Below are positions 11,400 to 18,708 of a stretch of 19,502 nucleotides of DNA, piece by piece. Below the pieces are notes generated by a model. That model saw nothing but the letters and a program-made list of their open reading frames with translations. It was not told the origin of the DNA and searched no databases. Source of the DNA: Anaerolineaceae bacterium (lineage in GTDB: Bacteria; Chloroflexota; Anaerolineae; JAAYZQ01); NCBI GenBank assembly GCA_012514775.1, contig JAAYZQ010000127.1, forward strand, positions 1 through 19,502, in the 5' to 3' direction. Numbering within the stretch: position 1 is the first letter of the stretch; every line of letters starts with the position of its first letter. The position numbers were made by a program, and so were the translations under genes.

Positions 11400-12491
11400 T
11401 TACAGCTTGCCGGCGATGGCCCGCGCTACGTCCAGCGTGCCGGCACTCCCACCCATGTCGTAGGTGCGCACCTTGCCTTCGGCAATGACCGCCGCCACCG
11501 CCCCCTCGACCTGGGCTGCCTTGTCCTTCTCGCCCAGCCAGTCGAGCATCATCTTGGCCGCCAGGATGGTGGCGATGGGGTTCACCTTGTACTGGCCGGC
11601 GTACTTGGGCGCCGAGCCGTGGGTGGGCTCAAAGACTGCATAGTTGGCGCCAATGTTGCCGCTGCAGCCAAAGCCAAGCCCGCCCACCATCTGGGCGCAC
11701 AGGTCCGAGATAATATCGCCAAACAGGTTGGTCGTCACGATGACTTCGTAATTAAAGGGATTCTTCAGCAGCCACATGCCCATGGCGTCGATGTTGGCGT
11801 TGTCGAACTGGATGCCCGGGTACTCGGCCGCCACCTTGCGCGCCGCTTCCATAAAGACGCCATCGGTCTGGCGCAGAACGTTCCCCTTGTGCACGGCGGT
11901 CACCCTCTTGCGACCGTGCTCGACGGCGTGCTCAAAGGCAGCGCGCACGATGCGCTCGGAGCCTTCCGGCGTGATGGCCCGCAAAGAGATGGCCGCGTGG
12001 CGCGGGATCTTGTCCATGCCGTTGACGGCATAGAACTCTTCGGGCACGGTGGCATACTCGACGCCGATGTACATGCCCTCGGTATTCTCCCGAAAGATCA
12101 CCAGGTCGATGCCGTCCTTGTAGTTCAGCGGGTTGCCGGCGTAGGCCCTGGTGGGGCGCAGGCAAATATAGAGGTCCAGCACCTGCCGCATGCGCACGAT
12201 GGGGCTGCGATAGACGTAACCCTTTCCCTTGAGCTCCGGATCCAGCTCCAGGTCGGCCACGTCCCTGCCTTTGGACGTGATGGCGCCAAACATGGCGCAG
12301 TCCGTTTCCCTCATAAGGTCCAGGGTGCGCTGCGGCAGTGCTTCGCCCTCGTGGCACCAGAACTCCCAGCCAATGTCGCCGTGGATGTACTCGGCATCGA
12401 GGTCGATGCGGTCCAGCACGATCTTGGCCGCTTCCATCACGTCCTGCCCAACGCCGTCACCCGGCAGCCAGGCGATCTTGTACTTGCTCAC
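11400..12491 (-). CDS. Isocitrate/isopropylmalate/homoisocitrate dehydrogenase family protein
   Basis: NAD(P)-dependent beta-decarboxylating dehydrogenase of 363 residues, oxidising a 2-hydroxy acid made by the adjacent dehydratase. Substrate-binding arginines are at 102, 112 (CLRP) and 134 (FREN), with Tyr141, Lys202 (HKGN) and Asp235, Asp259 and Asp263 for the metal. The specificity segment reads YRSPIVRMRQVLDLYICLRP (94-113). It has Ser96 as in isocitrate dehydrogenase, but Ile98 instead of that enzyme's Asn and an extra Arg100. The cofactor loop HGSAPKYAGQYKVNP has Lys296-Tyr297, the pair used by NADP-dependent isocitrate dehydrogenase; further on, TYDMGGSAGT looks like the NAD type. Candidates are isocitrate, homoisocitrate or isopropylmalate. 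It starts 25 bases after the small dehydratase subunit. Confidence 0.9.
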   Translation of the reverse strand: MSKYKIAWLPGDGVGQDVMEAAKIVLDRIDLDAEYIHGDIGWEFWCHEGEALPQRTLDLMRETDCAMFGAITSKGRDVADLELDPELKGKGYVYRSPIVRMRQVLDLYICLRPTRAYAGNPLNYKDGIDLVIFRENTEGMYIGVEYATVPEEFYAVNGMDKIPRHAAISLRAITPEGSERIVRAAFEHAVEHGRKRVTAVHKGNVLRQTDGVFMEAARKVAAEYPGIQFDNANIDAMGMWLLKNPFNYEVIVTTNLFGDIISDLCAQMVGGLGFGCSGNIGANYAVFEPTHGSAPKYAGQYKVNPIATILAAKMMLDWLGEKDKAAQVEGAVAAVIAEGKVRTYDMGGSAGTLDVARAIAGKL

Positions 12492-12516
12492 GGTCTTTCC
12501 TCCTCCTCGGTTAGGT

Positions 12517-13014
12517 TCAGGCCAGGGCCAGCTTTTTCTTGACGTGGGGGACGAGGCCCCCCGCGTTCAGGATCTCCAGGATGGAAGCAGGCAGCGGCGG
12601 GAAGCTGTACTCGCCCCGCGCCGTGGTCACCTTGCCGGCCTCAAAGTCGATGGTGATCTCTTCGCCCGTCTCGACGCCGTCCACGGCATCGCAGGTGACG
12701 ATGGGCAGGCCCTCGTTGATGCAGTTACGAAAATAGATGCGGGCAAAGGAACGGGCGACGATGGCCCCCACGCCTGCTTCTTTCAGGGCAATGACCGCCT
12801 GCTCGCGAGAGCTGCCGCAGCCCCAGTTCTTGCCGGCCACGACGATATCCCCCGGGCGGACGTTCTTCACGAACTCGGGATCCAGGTCCTCCAGCGCGTG
12901 CTGGGCCATCTCCTGGCGATCGGTGATGCTGTACGTATACTTGCCCGGAAAGATGACGTCGGTGTTGACGTCATCCCCATACTTCCACACGCGTCCAGAA
13001 ATCTTGCTCTCCAA
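12517..13014 (-). CDS. Dehydratase small subunit, LeuD/HacB type
   Basis: Swivelling-domain subunit of an isopropylmalate-isomerase/homoaconitase-type enzyme, 165 residues. It begins RVWKYGDDVNTDVIFPGKY, the standard opening of the archaeal/Thermus class, and carries GKNWGCGSSREQA (62-73) at the substrate site. The specificity loop after PGK reads YTYSITD, unlike the YLVY and YLRT loops linked to isopropylmalate and homoaconitate in methanogen proteins. A TTG at 13014 is chosen: GAGGAGG lies just upstream and homology begins almost at once. An in-frame ATG at 13038, itself with AAGGAGG at a long distance, would add eight residues. It lies 94 bases after the large subunit and needs it for activity. 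Confidence 0.88.
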   Translation of the reverse strand: MESKISGRVWKYGDDVNTDVIFPGKYTYSITDRQEMAQHALEDLDPEFVKNVRPGDIVVAGKNWGCGSSREQAVIALKEAGVGAIVARSFARIYFRNCINEGLPIVTCDAVDGVETGEEITIDFEAGKVTTARGEYSFPPLPASILEILNAGGLVPHVKKKLALA

Positions 13015-13108
13015 CGCTCTTCCTCCTCTTCGAGACATCCTGCGGCGATCTCCTCCTTGCGCCACCGACGACGCCAGGAGCGCCCAGGCGAATTCCCCAG
13101 GCGGCCGG

Positions 13109-14362
13109 CTAGATCTGCCGCGGGTCGGCGATCTCGCCCCGCAGCGCCGAAGCTGCCACGGTGGCCGGGCTGGCGAGATAGATCTCGGCGTCGCGGCTGC
13201 CCATGCGCCCCCTGAAGTTGCGATTGGCGGTAGAGACGGTCCGCTCGCCGGGGGCCATGCAGCCCTCGTGGGCGCCCAGGCAAGGGCCGCAACCGGGGTT
13301 GAGCAAGGTGGCGCCGGCGGCCACCAGGTCGGTGATGATGCCCGCCTCGATGGCCTGCAGCAAGATCTCGCGCGACGCGGGCAGCACCAGCAGCCGCACC
13401 CGGGGCGAAATGTGCTTGCCGCGCAGGATATCGGCCGCGGCCCGCAGGTCTTCCATTCGGCCGTTGGTGCACGTGCCGATGAGGGCCTGGTCGATGGGCG
13501 TGCCCAGCACCTCGGTGACCGGCACCACGCTGTCCACGCGGTGGGGCTTGGCCACCTGGGGCACCAACTTGCCGGCGTCGTAGGTCAACACCCGGGCATA
13601 GCGGGCGTCGGCGTCGGGCAGGATCTCGACCCAGGAGGCCGTGGTGCGCCCCGCCAGCCAGTCGCGGGTGACCTGGTCGGGCGCCACGTAGCCGTTCTTG
13701 GCACCCATCTCGGCGGCCAGGTTGCACAACACCTGCCGGCTGCCGACGCTCATGGCCTCGATGGCCGGCCCGGCAAACTCCACGGACATGTAATCCGCCC
13801 CGTCGGCGCCGATGTCGCCGATGATGCGCAGCGCCAGGTCCTTGGCCGACACGCCCGCCGGCATCCGGCCCTCGACGACGATGCGCAGGGTCTCGGGCAC
13901 GCGCAGCCAAATTTCGCCCGTGGCCATGACCGCCGCTGCTTCGGTGCGGCCGATGCCGGCCGCAAAGGCGCCCAGGGCGCCGTGGCTGGGAGTGTGCGAG
14001 TCGCTGCCGACGATCAACATGCCAGGCAAGGCGTGGCCCTGCTCCGGAAGCACCTGGTGGCAGATGCCCTCGCCAACGTCGTAGAAAGCCGCGATGCCCT
14101 GTTCGCGAACAAACTCGCGCGTCTCCTTGTGGCTTTGGGCGTAGGTGTCGTTGGCCGCCGGGACCACGTGATCGAGGATGATCACGTTCATGGATGGGTC
14201 GGCCACCCGGTCCACGCCGATCTTCCGAAAGGTCTTGGCAATGGCCGACGTGTTGTCGTGGGTGAGGAGACGGTCGGGTTTCACGGTTACGATCTGCCCC
14301 GCGACGACCTCGTCGACCCCCGCTTTCATAGCCAGAACCTTCTCCGCGAACGTTTTGCCCAT
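13109..14362 (-). CDS. Dehydratase large subunit, LeuC/HacA (aconitase superfamily) type
   Basis: Fe-S catalytic subunit that moves a hydroxyl between neighbouring carbons of a tricarboxylic-type acid. At 417 residues it belongs to the short archaeal/Thermus class rather than the roughly 470-residue enterobacterial LeuC. Cluster ligands are Cys298 (GTCTNGR), Cys358 and Cys361 (GCGPCLG). The substrate-binding motif NRNFRGRMG (380-388) and the early GSDSHT (119-124) are intact. It is the first gene after the promoter at 14468-14440, and the ATG follows a GGGGGTG site. With the small subunit and the dehydrogenase it forms a complete isomerase plus oxidative-decarboxylase set, but leucine, lysine (AAA) and citrate-like substrates all remain possible. 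No leuA or homocitrate synthase gene is in view. Confidence 0.9.
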   Translation of the reverse strand: MGKTFAEKVLAMKAGVDEVVAGQIVTVKPDRLLTHDNTSAIAKTFRKIGVDRVADPSMNVIILDHVVPAANDTYAQSHKETREFVREQGIAAFYDVGEGICHQVLPEQGHALPGMLIVGSDSHTPSHGALGAFAAGIGRTEAAAVMATGEIWLRVPETLRIVVEGRMPAGVSAKDLALRIIGDIGADGADYMSVEFAGPAIEAMSVGSRQVLCNLAAEMGAKNGYVAPDQVTRDWLAGRTTASWVEILPDADARYARVLTYDAGKLVPQVAKPHRVDSVVPVTEVLGTPIDQALIGTCTNGRMEDLRAAADILRGKHISPRVRLLVLPASREILLQAIEAGIITDLVAAGATLLNPGCGPCLGAHEGCMAPGERTVSTANRNFRGRMGSRDAEIYLASPATVAASALRGEIADPRQI

Positions 14363-14439
14363 CTGTTACGCACCCCCTTTGTCAGTGAAACGCAAGGCCA
14401 AAACCCGAGGAGCAGCCTGCCCCGTCGTTCGGCCGGCCT

Positions 14440-14468
14440 ATTGTATGCCAATTCCAGCGCTCTGTCAA
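14440..14468 (-). promoter_or_regulatory. Promoter of the leuC-like operon
   Basis: Read on the - strand: TTGACA (14468-14463), a 17-base spacer and TACAAT (14445-14440). The start would be near 14433, giving a 5' leader of about 70 bases. No leucine-rich leader peptide or attenuator was seen in it. Confidence 0.78.
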
Positions 14469-14544
14469 AACCGTTTGCACCCACGCCTGCCCCTCCCGGC
14501 CGCCGGTATCGCACAATCACAGAATCCCCCTGCGCTCTGGCAAT

Positions 14545-14573
14545 TTGCCAAGCCCTGGTGGTGATGCTATAAT
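14545..14573 (+). promoter_or_regulatory. Promoter of the dedA/TPR operon
   Basis: TTGCCA (14545-14550), a 17-base spacer and TATAAT (14568-14573), with TG one base before the -10 box (extended -10). The start would be near 14580. Confidence 0.78.
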
Positions 14574-14600
14574 CACATCTTGCGTTTGTACGCGCCAGTG

Positions 14601-14659
14601 CGGCCGGCCACGATCCTGGGGCAGACGGGGCGACCCGTCACCCGGTAGGCCGCCGGCCG
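14601..14659 (+). promoter_or_regulatory. Structured 5' leader of dedA
   Basis: An outer stem CGGCCGGC (14601-14608) with GCCGGCCG (14652-14659) encloses a hairpin GACGGG, GCGA, CCCGTC (14624-14639) closed by a GNRA-type tetraloop. The structure ends 27 bases before the GTG start, so it could influence translation. It matches no riboswitch class I know. Confidence 0.35.
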
Positions 14660-14686
14660 GCAACCTGTGACCGAGGGTTCGAAACT

Positions 14687-15343
14687 GTGGAAGCCTTAGA
14701 ACACCAGCTCGTTGCGTTTCTGACCAACCTGTTCCAGACCATCGGCTGGTTCGGCGTGGTGGTTATCATGGCCCTGGAGAGCGCCAACATCCCCATCCCC
14801 AGCGAGGTGACCATGCCCCTGTCGGGCTGGATGCTGGTCCAGGCCCGGGGGCTGACGGCCTGGAGCGCCTTCCTGCTGGGCGGCTGGTGGGGAGGCGTGG
14901 GCTGCACCCTGGGCTCGGTGATCTCGTATGCCCTGGGCGCCTGGGGCGGCCGGCCCCTGGTGGAGCGCTATGGCCGCTACATCATGGTCCACGAGGAGGA
15001 CCTGGCCAAGGCCGACCGCTGGTTTGCCCGCTGGGGCGACTGGGCGGCCTTTGTCTCTCGCCTCCTGCCCATCGTCCGCACCTTTATCTCCTTCCCGGCC
15101 GGCGTGGTGCGCATGAGCTTCTGGCGGTTCGTTATCTATAGCTTTGTCGGCTCTTTTATCTGGTGCGCGCTGCTTGCCCTGGGTGGCTTTTACTTTGGCG
15201 AGCATTGGGAAGAGCTGCGGGCCATGATGCGCCCCTTTGACATCCCCATCGCCATCGCCATCGCTCTGGCCCTGGCCTACTACGTCCTGCGCCACCTGCG
15301 GTCGCGCAAAACCGCGAGTGCCGAGCTGGAGCATGAAGGATGA
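14687..15343 (+). CDS. DedA-family membrane protein
   Basis: Integral membrane protein of 218 residues in the DedA/VTT superfamily, whose members act as lipid transporters, with undecaprenyl-phosphate recycling shown for some. Family motifs are clear: MALESANIPIPSEVTMPLSG (28-47) with acidic Glu31 and Glu40, and SRLLPIVRTFISFPAGVVRM (124-143) with Arg125, Pro128, Arg131 and Gly139. About five hydrophobic segments are visible, and the C-terminus is short and basic to acidic. The start is a GTG at 14687, with a modest GAGGG site 9 bases before it. The ATG of the next gene overlaps the stop codon, so the two are translationally coupled. Which lipid it moves cannot be told. Confidence 0.92.
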   Translation: MEALEHQLVAFLTNLFQTIGWFGVVVIMALESANIPIPSEVTMPLSGWMLVQARGLTAWSAFLLGGWWGGVGCTLGSVISYALGAWGGRPLVERYGRYIMVHEEDLAKADRWFARWGDWAAFVSRLLPIVRTFISFPAGVVRMSFWRFVIYSFVGSFIWCALLALGGFYFGEHWEELRAMMRPFDIPIAIAIALALAYYVLRHLRSRKTASAELEHEG

Positions 15344-16464
15344 ACGACACACAGGTCCCCCTGGCCGATAGTTACGAGGGGCTCTACTCCCAGGTGCAAA
15401 GCGTCCTGGCCGCGGGCAACGTCGAGGAGGCCATCAACCTCTACCGGCGCCTGGTGGACCGGCTGGCCCGCCTCACGCCCCGCGTTCTGCAGCTCCGCCC
15501 CGAGCTGCGCAACCTGCACCGCGCTGCCCGGATGGAGATGTCCTCGCTGCTGCGCCCCGAAGGTCGCTACTCCGAAGCCATGGACGTCGTGCGCGTGCTC
15601 CTGGACAGCCATCCCGAGGAGGCTCGCATGTGGCGGCGGGAGATAGCCACCCTCCAGGTGGCCCGGGGCGACGTGGAAAGCGGCCTGGCCGACCTCCGGG
15701 CGCTGGCCGAGGAGTCGGATGACGATCACTTGAGCTGGCTGACCCTGGGACAGGAAGCGCGCATCGAGGGCCGTTTCGCCATGGCCCGCGAGGCCCTGGA
15801 CCATGCCCTGGAGGTGTGCAAGGAGAACTCTTGCCCCGATCTGCCGCGGATCTATCGCGAGCGGTTCGAGTTTTTCAGGGCGGCGGGGCAGATCGACGAG
15901 GCAGTCTCCGCCTGGGAAGAGGGAGCAGCCCTCGACGAGGAGACCCGCAAGGGCATCGGCGAGGTCGTGACCATGCTCGCCGACGCGGGCCGTTATAGCG
16001 AGGCCCGCGCCATGCTCGACCGCGAGCCCAACCCGCTGCGCGCCGGTCTGCGGCGCGGGCATATCCACAGCCTGATGGGAAATCCATTCGAGGCCAGGAA
16101 AGAGTGGCAACGCATCGCCGACCTAGACCCCAACGAGTTCGAGTACGGCCACGAGGCCTGGGTCGAAGCCGTCCTGCGCCTGGGCGATCCGGTGCCGGCC
16201 CTCCTGTGGTTGCAGGATGCGCTGCGCGAGCACTTTGGCATCCGGATGCTGATCCTCTCGGGCGTGGCCTGGGCCATGCACGGCGACGCCGAGCTGGCAG
16301 CCAATCTCTTTCAACAGGCCATCGGCCTTTTGCGCTACCAACGCCCTCCCAAGAAAAAACTGGACAGCTCCGACTGGCGCTTGCTCGACACCCTCGTGAA
16401 CAACGACGAGATCAAAAAGGCCCTGAAGCCCTATTTCGCAGTCGTCGAAACCCTCTGGAGCTAG
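15340..16464 (+). CDS. TPR-like helical repeat protein of unknown function
   Basis: Soluble protein of 374 residues with no signal peptide or membrane segment. Repeated pairs of helices are visible, with TPR-like spacing of Gly/Ala and aromatic residues: AAGNVEEAINLYRRLV (near 19-34), EGRYSEAMDVVRVLL, EGRFAMAREALDHALEV, AAGQIDEAVSAWEEG, AGRYSEARAML, HGDAELAANLFQQAIGL. The protein probably serves as a scaffold; no catalytic motif is seen. The ATG overlaps the dedA stop (ATGA), so synthesis is tied to the membrane protein and a functional link is likely. I do not recognise a specific family beyond TPR. A short tail (SDWRLLDTLVNNDEIKKAL) follows the last repeat. Confidence 0.85.
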   Translation: MNDTQVPLADSYEGLYSQVQSVLAAGNVEEAINLYRRLVDRLARLTPRVLQLRPELRNLHRAARMEMSSLLRPEGRYSEAMDVVRVLLDSHPEEARMWRREIATLQVARGDVESGLADLRALAEESDDDHLSWLTLGQEARIEGRFAMAREALDHALEVCKENSCPDLPRIYRERFEFFRAAGQIDEAVSAWEEGAALDEETRKGIGEVVTMLADAGRYSEARAMLDREPNPLRAGLRRGHIHSLMGNPFEARKEWQRIADLDPNEFEYGHEAWVEAVLRLGDPVPALLWLQDALREHFGIRMLILSGVAWAMHGDAELAANLFQQAIGLLRYQRPPKKKLDSSDWRLLDTLVNNDEIKKALKPYFAVVETLWS

Positions 16465-16507
16465 CCAGCGCGGCACTCGGGCGCTGCCAACGTCCCAAAC
16501 CGCCTGT

Positions 16508-16536
16508 TTGGACTGCCGCCCGTTCTGTGCTATAAT
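16508..16536 (+). promoter_or_regulatory. Promoter of the LysM/beta-propeller gene
   Basis: TATAAT at 16531-16536 with TG one base before it (extended -10). The -35 (TTGGAC at 16508-16513, 17-base spacer) is weak. A small hairpin CCAAAC, CGCCT, GTTTGG (16495-16511) overlaps the -35 and may serve the upstream gene's 3' end. An ATG at 16542 falls on the predicted start site. Confidence 0.65.
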
Positions 16537-16574
16537 GCGCGATGCCTGCCCGAGGGAACTCTGAGGTGCGAACC

Positions 16575-18641
16575 ATGCGTTTTGCAGAGGCGGAATCAAG
16601 ATACCGCGACCTGGAAGCTCAATTCTTGCGAGGCGAGCTGGCCGAGGACGAGTTCCAGGCCCAGGTCGCCCAGTTACAAGTCGACGATGACGAGGGGCGC
16701 CAGTGGATGCTCAACGGGCGCACCGGTCGCTGGCTTCTGCACGATGGCCGGGGTTGGGTGAATGCCGAACCACCCAGACCCGAGGGCGTCGCCGTTCCCC
16801 TGGCGCCCGAAACGCCACCCGCCGTCGAACCGCCGCCCAGCCAACCGGCGGGAGTCCTGGAAGGACGGCGACGGCCGCCGGTCGAGGTGCGCCCCGAGGC
16901 TCCAACAGAGGCTGGAACCGAGGCCATGCCGGCACCGCCGCACGCAACCATCGGGAGTCCTGGAAGGACGGCCCCCCTGGGCAGGCTGCGCGGCTCTCGC
17001 CTGTTGGGCACCGCCCTGGTGGCATTCCTCGTCCTCTCCTGCCTGGTCAGCGCCGGCGTATCGACCTGGGTCCTGGTCCTCCGCGACCTGGGCGATTCCA
17101 CAGCCGTCGCGGCCGCCGAGACGACCGTCGTCCCGGTGGCCACCTTCACGCCGTGGCCCGAGACCGCCACGTTCACGCCCACGCCCACGCCGACCCCCAG
17201 CCGCACGCCCACCGGGAGTCCTGGAAGGACGGCTGCCGCCACTCGCGCCGTGATCAACACGCCGCAGGCGACGAGCGCCGGCACCTCGGCCACCGGGTCG
17301 GCGCCCGAGGCGTCGTCCGCGACCGGCGCCGTCGCCCTCGCAACGGACGTTGCCGGGACCGAAACGCCGGCCACCCGCGAGCCCCGGACCTACACGGTGC
17401 AGGCCGGCGAGACCCTGTCCGAGATTGCGGCCCGCCTGGGCGTGAGCCTCGACGCCCTGGCCGATGCCAACGGCATCACCAACCCCGCCCTGATCAAGGC
17501 GGGGCAGGTGCTCATCGTCCCCGACGCCGCCGGCCCTACCGGCGACGCCGAGGCAAGCCCGACGCCCACCTGGACGCCCATCGTCGTCTCCACGGCCGCG
17601 GGCACCCGAACCCCGTCGCCGGCGGCCACCGGCACCACGACCACCGCGAGTCCCGGAAGCACGGCCACCCCGACCCGGACACCGACGGCCACGCCCACGA
17701 CCACCGCGAGTCCTCAAAGGACGGCGACCCCCAGCGGGCCCACCGACACGCCCGCGCCGACCAACACCTCCGCGCCGCCCGCCACGGCGACGCCCAGACC
17801 GGCCGCCCTCACCGGCAAGATCGCCTTCACGGTCTGGAACGCCCCGCTGGGCAAATACGAGCTCTTTGTCAGCCGCATCGACGGGACCGGCCGCAACCCC
17901 ATCGGCCAGGGCTTTCGCCAGCCACAGTTCCGCCAGGATGGGGCCATGCTGGCGGTGAACGGCCACGGCGCGCCGAACTTTGAGCACCTGGTGCGCATGA
18001 ACCCCAGCGGCGGCGAAATGCTGGAGGTCAGCAACTATACCGAGGACAGCTTCCCCACCTGGTCGCCCGATGGGGCCATCGTGGCCTACTCGTCCAGCTC
18101 GTGGGGCGACGGCATCACCCGCCTGGGCATCGTCCACGACATCTTTGGCAAGAACCAGGACTGGATCCGCTTTGACAACACCGAGATCCGGGGCGAATAC
18201 CCCTTCTGGATGGCCGACGGCCGCATCGTCTACAACGGTTGCGACTTTGCGACGGGGGGCGGAAACTGCGGCCTGTATTGGGTGGGGGCCGGCGGCGGCA
18301 ACTACCAGCAGTTGACAAACCACCACAGCGACACGGCGCCGGCCGGCCACGGCACCAAGGTGGCCTTCATGTCGGCGCGGGACGGCAACTGGGAGGTCTA
18401 TTCGGTGGGCATGGAGGGCGGGGCCGCCAAGCGGCTGACGAACAACGAGGCCCAGGACGGCCTGCCCACATGGTCACCCGACGGGCGGTCCATCGCCTTT
18501 GTCTCCAACCGCGGCGGCGCCTGGGCCATCTGGGTGATGACCGCCGACGGAGGCAACCAGCAAAAGCTCTTTGACCTGGGGGGCGGCTACGGCGGCGGAG
18601 AGTTCGACTGGACGCGGGAGCGCATCTCCTGGGCGCCATGA
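16575..18641 (+). CDS. Membrane-anchored LysM and TolB-like beta-propeller protein
   Basis: Surface protein of 688 residues. Order: a short helical SHOCT-like segment (1-34); a WMLNGRTGRWLLHDGRGWV module (44-62); a Pro-rich cytoplasmic linker; one membrane helix (about 143-169); a Thr/Pro linker; a LysM domain (272-316, YTVQAGETLSEIAARLGV to QVLIVP) that should bind peptidoglycan; a second Thr/Pro linker; and a beta-propeller of the PD40/TolB type (414-688) with repeats such as FPTWSPDGAIVAYSS (493) and LPTWSPDGRSIAFVSNRGG (630). No enzyme motif is seen; binding at the cell wall is inferred. The ATG at 16575 has GAGGTG 6 bases upstream; an ATG at 16542, on the predicted transcription start, would add eleven residues if translated leaderless. 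Five copies of a palindromic DNA element lie in the linker-coding parts. Confidence 0.87.
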   Translation: MRFAEAESRYRDLEAQFLRGELAEDEFQAQVAQLQVDDDEGRQWMLNGRTGRWLLHDGRGWVNAEPPRPEGVAVPLAPETPPAVEPPPSQPAGVLEGRRRPPVEVRPEAPTEAGTEAMPAPPHATIGSPGRTAPLGRLRGSRLLGTALVAFLVLSCLVSAGVSTWVLVLRDLGDSTAVAAAETTVVPVATFTPWPETATFTPTPTPTPSRTPTGSPGRTAAATRAVINTPQATSAGTSATGSAPEASSATGAVALATDVAGTETPATREPRTYTVQAGETLSEIAARLGVSLDALADANGITNPALIKAGQVLIVPDAAGPTGDAEASPTPTWTPIVVSTAAGTRTPSPAATGTTTTASPGSTATPTRTPTATPTTTASPQRTATPSGPTDTPAPTNTSAPPATATPRPAALTGKIAFTVWNAPLGKYELFVSRIDGTGRNPIGQGFRQPQFRQDGAMLAVNGHGAPNFEHLVRMNPSGGEMLEVSNYTEDSFPTWSPDGAIVAYSSSSWGDGITRLGIVHDIFGKNQDWIRFDNTEIRGEYPFWMADGRIVYNGCDFATGGGNCGLYWVGAGGGNYQQLTNHHSDTAPAGHGTKVAFMSARDGNWEVYSVGMEGGAAKRLTNNEAQDGLPTWSPDGRSIAFVSNRGGAWAIWVMTADGGNQQKLFDLGGGYGGGEFDWTRERISWAP
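16849..16869. repeat. Intragenic palindromic element, copy 1 (exact)
   Basis: Core GGGAGTCCTGGAAGGACGG with arms GTCCT and AGGAC around GGA. Here it is read as G-V-L-E-G-R (residues 93-98), one frame away from the other copies. All 21 bases are identical to copies 2 and 3. Confidence 0.85.
16952..16972. repeat. Intragenic palindromic element, copy 2 (exact)
   Basis: Same 21 bases as copies 1 and 3. Read as G-S-P-G-R-T (residues 127-132), just before the membrane helix. Confidence 0.85.
17213..17233. repeat. Intragenic palindromic element, copy 3 (exact)
   Basis: Same 21 bases as copies 1 and 2. Read as G-S-P-G-R-T (residues 214-219), in the Thr/Pro linker before LysM. Confidence 0.85.
17645..17665. 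repeat. Intragenic palindromic element, copy 4 (degenerate)
   Basis: Three of 21 bases differ from the exact copies (GCGAGTCCCGGAAGCACGG), and the palindrome is partly broken. Read as A-S-P-G-S-T (residues 358-363), in the linker after LysM. Confidence 0.6.
17705..17725. repeat. Intragenic palindromic element, copy 5 (loop variant)
   Basis: GCGAGTCCTCAAAGGACGG keeps both GTCCT/AGGAC arms but has CAA in the loop. Read as A-S-P-Q-R-T (residues 378-383). It shares its upstream context (ACGACCACC) with copy 4, so the two may have arisen by linker duplication. Confidence 0.65.
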
Positions 18642-18708
18642 TCCTCCCCGGGACCCCGCACTCTTCTCGCGACGCCCGCGCCCAGGCCGATCCCAGCGTG
18701 AGGGCGGC

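Larger units (their letters stand above)
14363..14686. other. Divergent intergenic region with two promoters and a structured leader
   Basis: This 324-base gap separates the leftward leuC-like gene from the rightward dedA gene. It holds a - strand promoter (14468-14440), a + strand promoter (14545-14573) and a GC-rich foldable leader for dedA (14580-14686). Nothing recognisable lies between 14469 and 14544. No RNA gene was seen. Confidence 0.8.
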
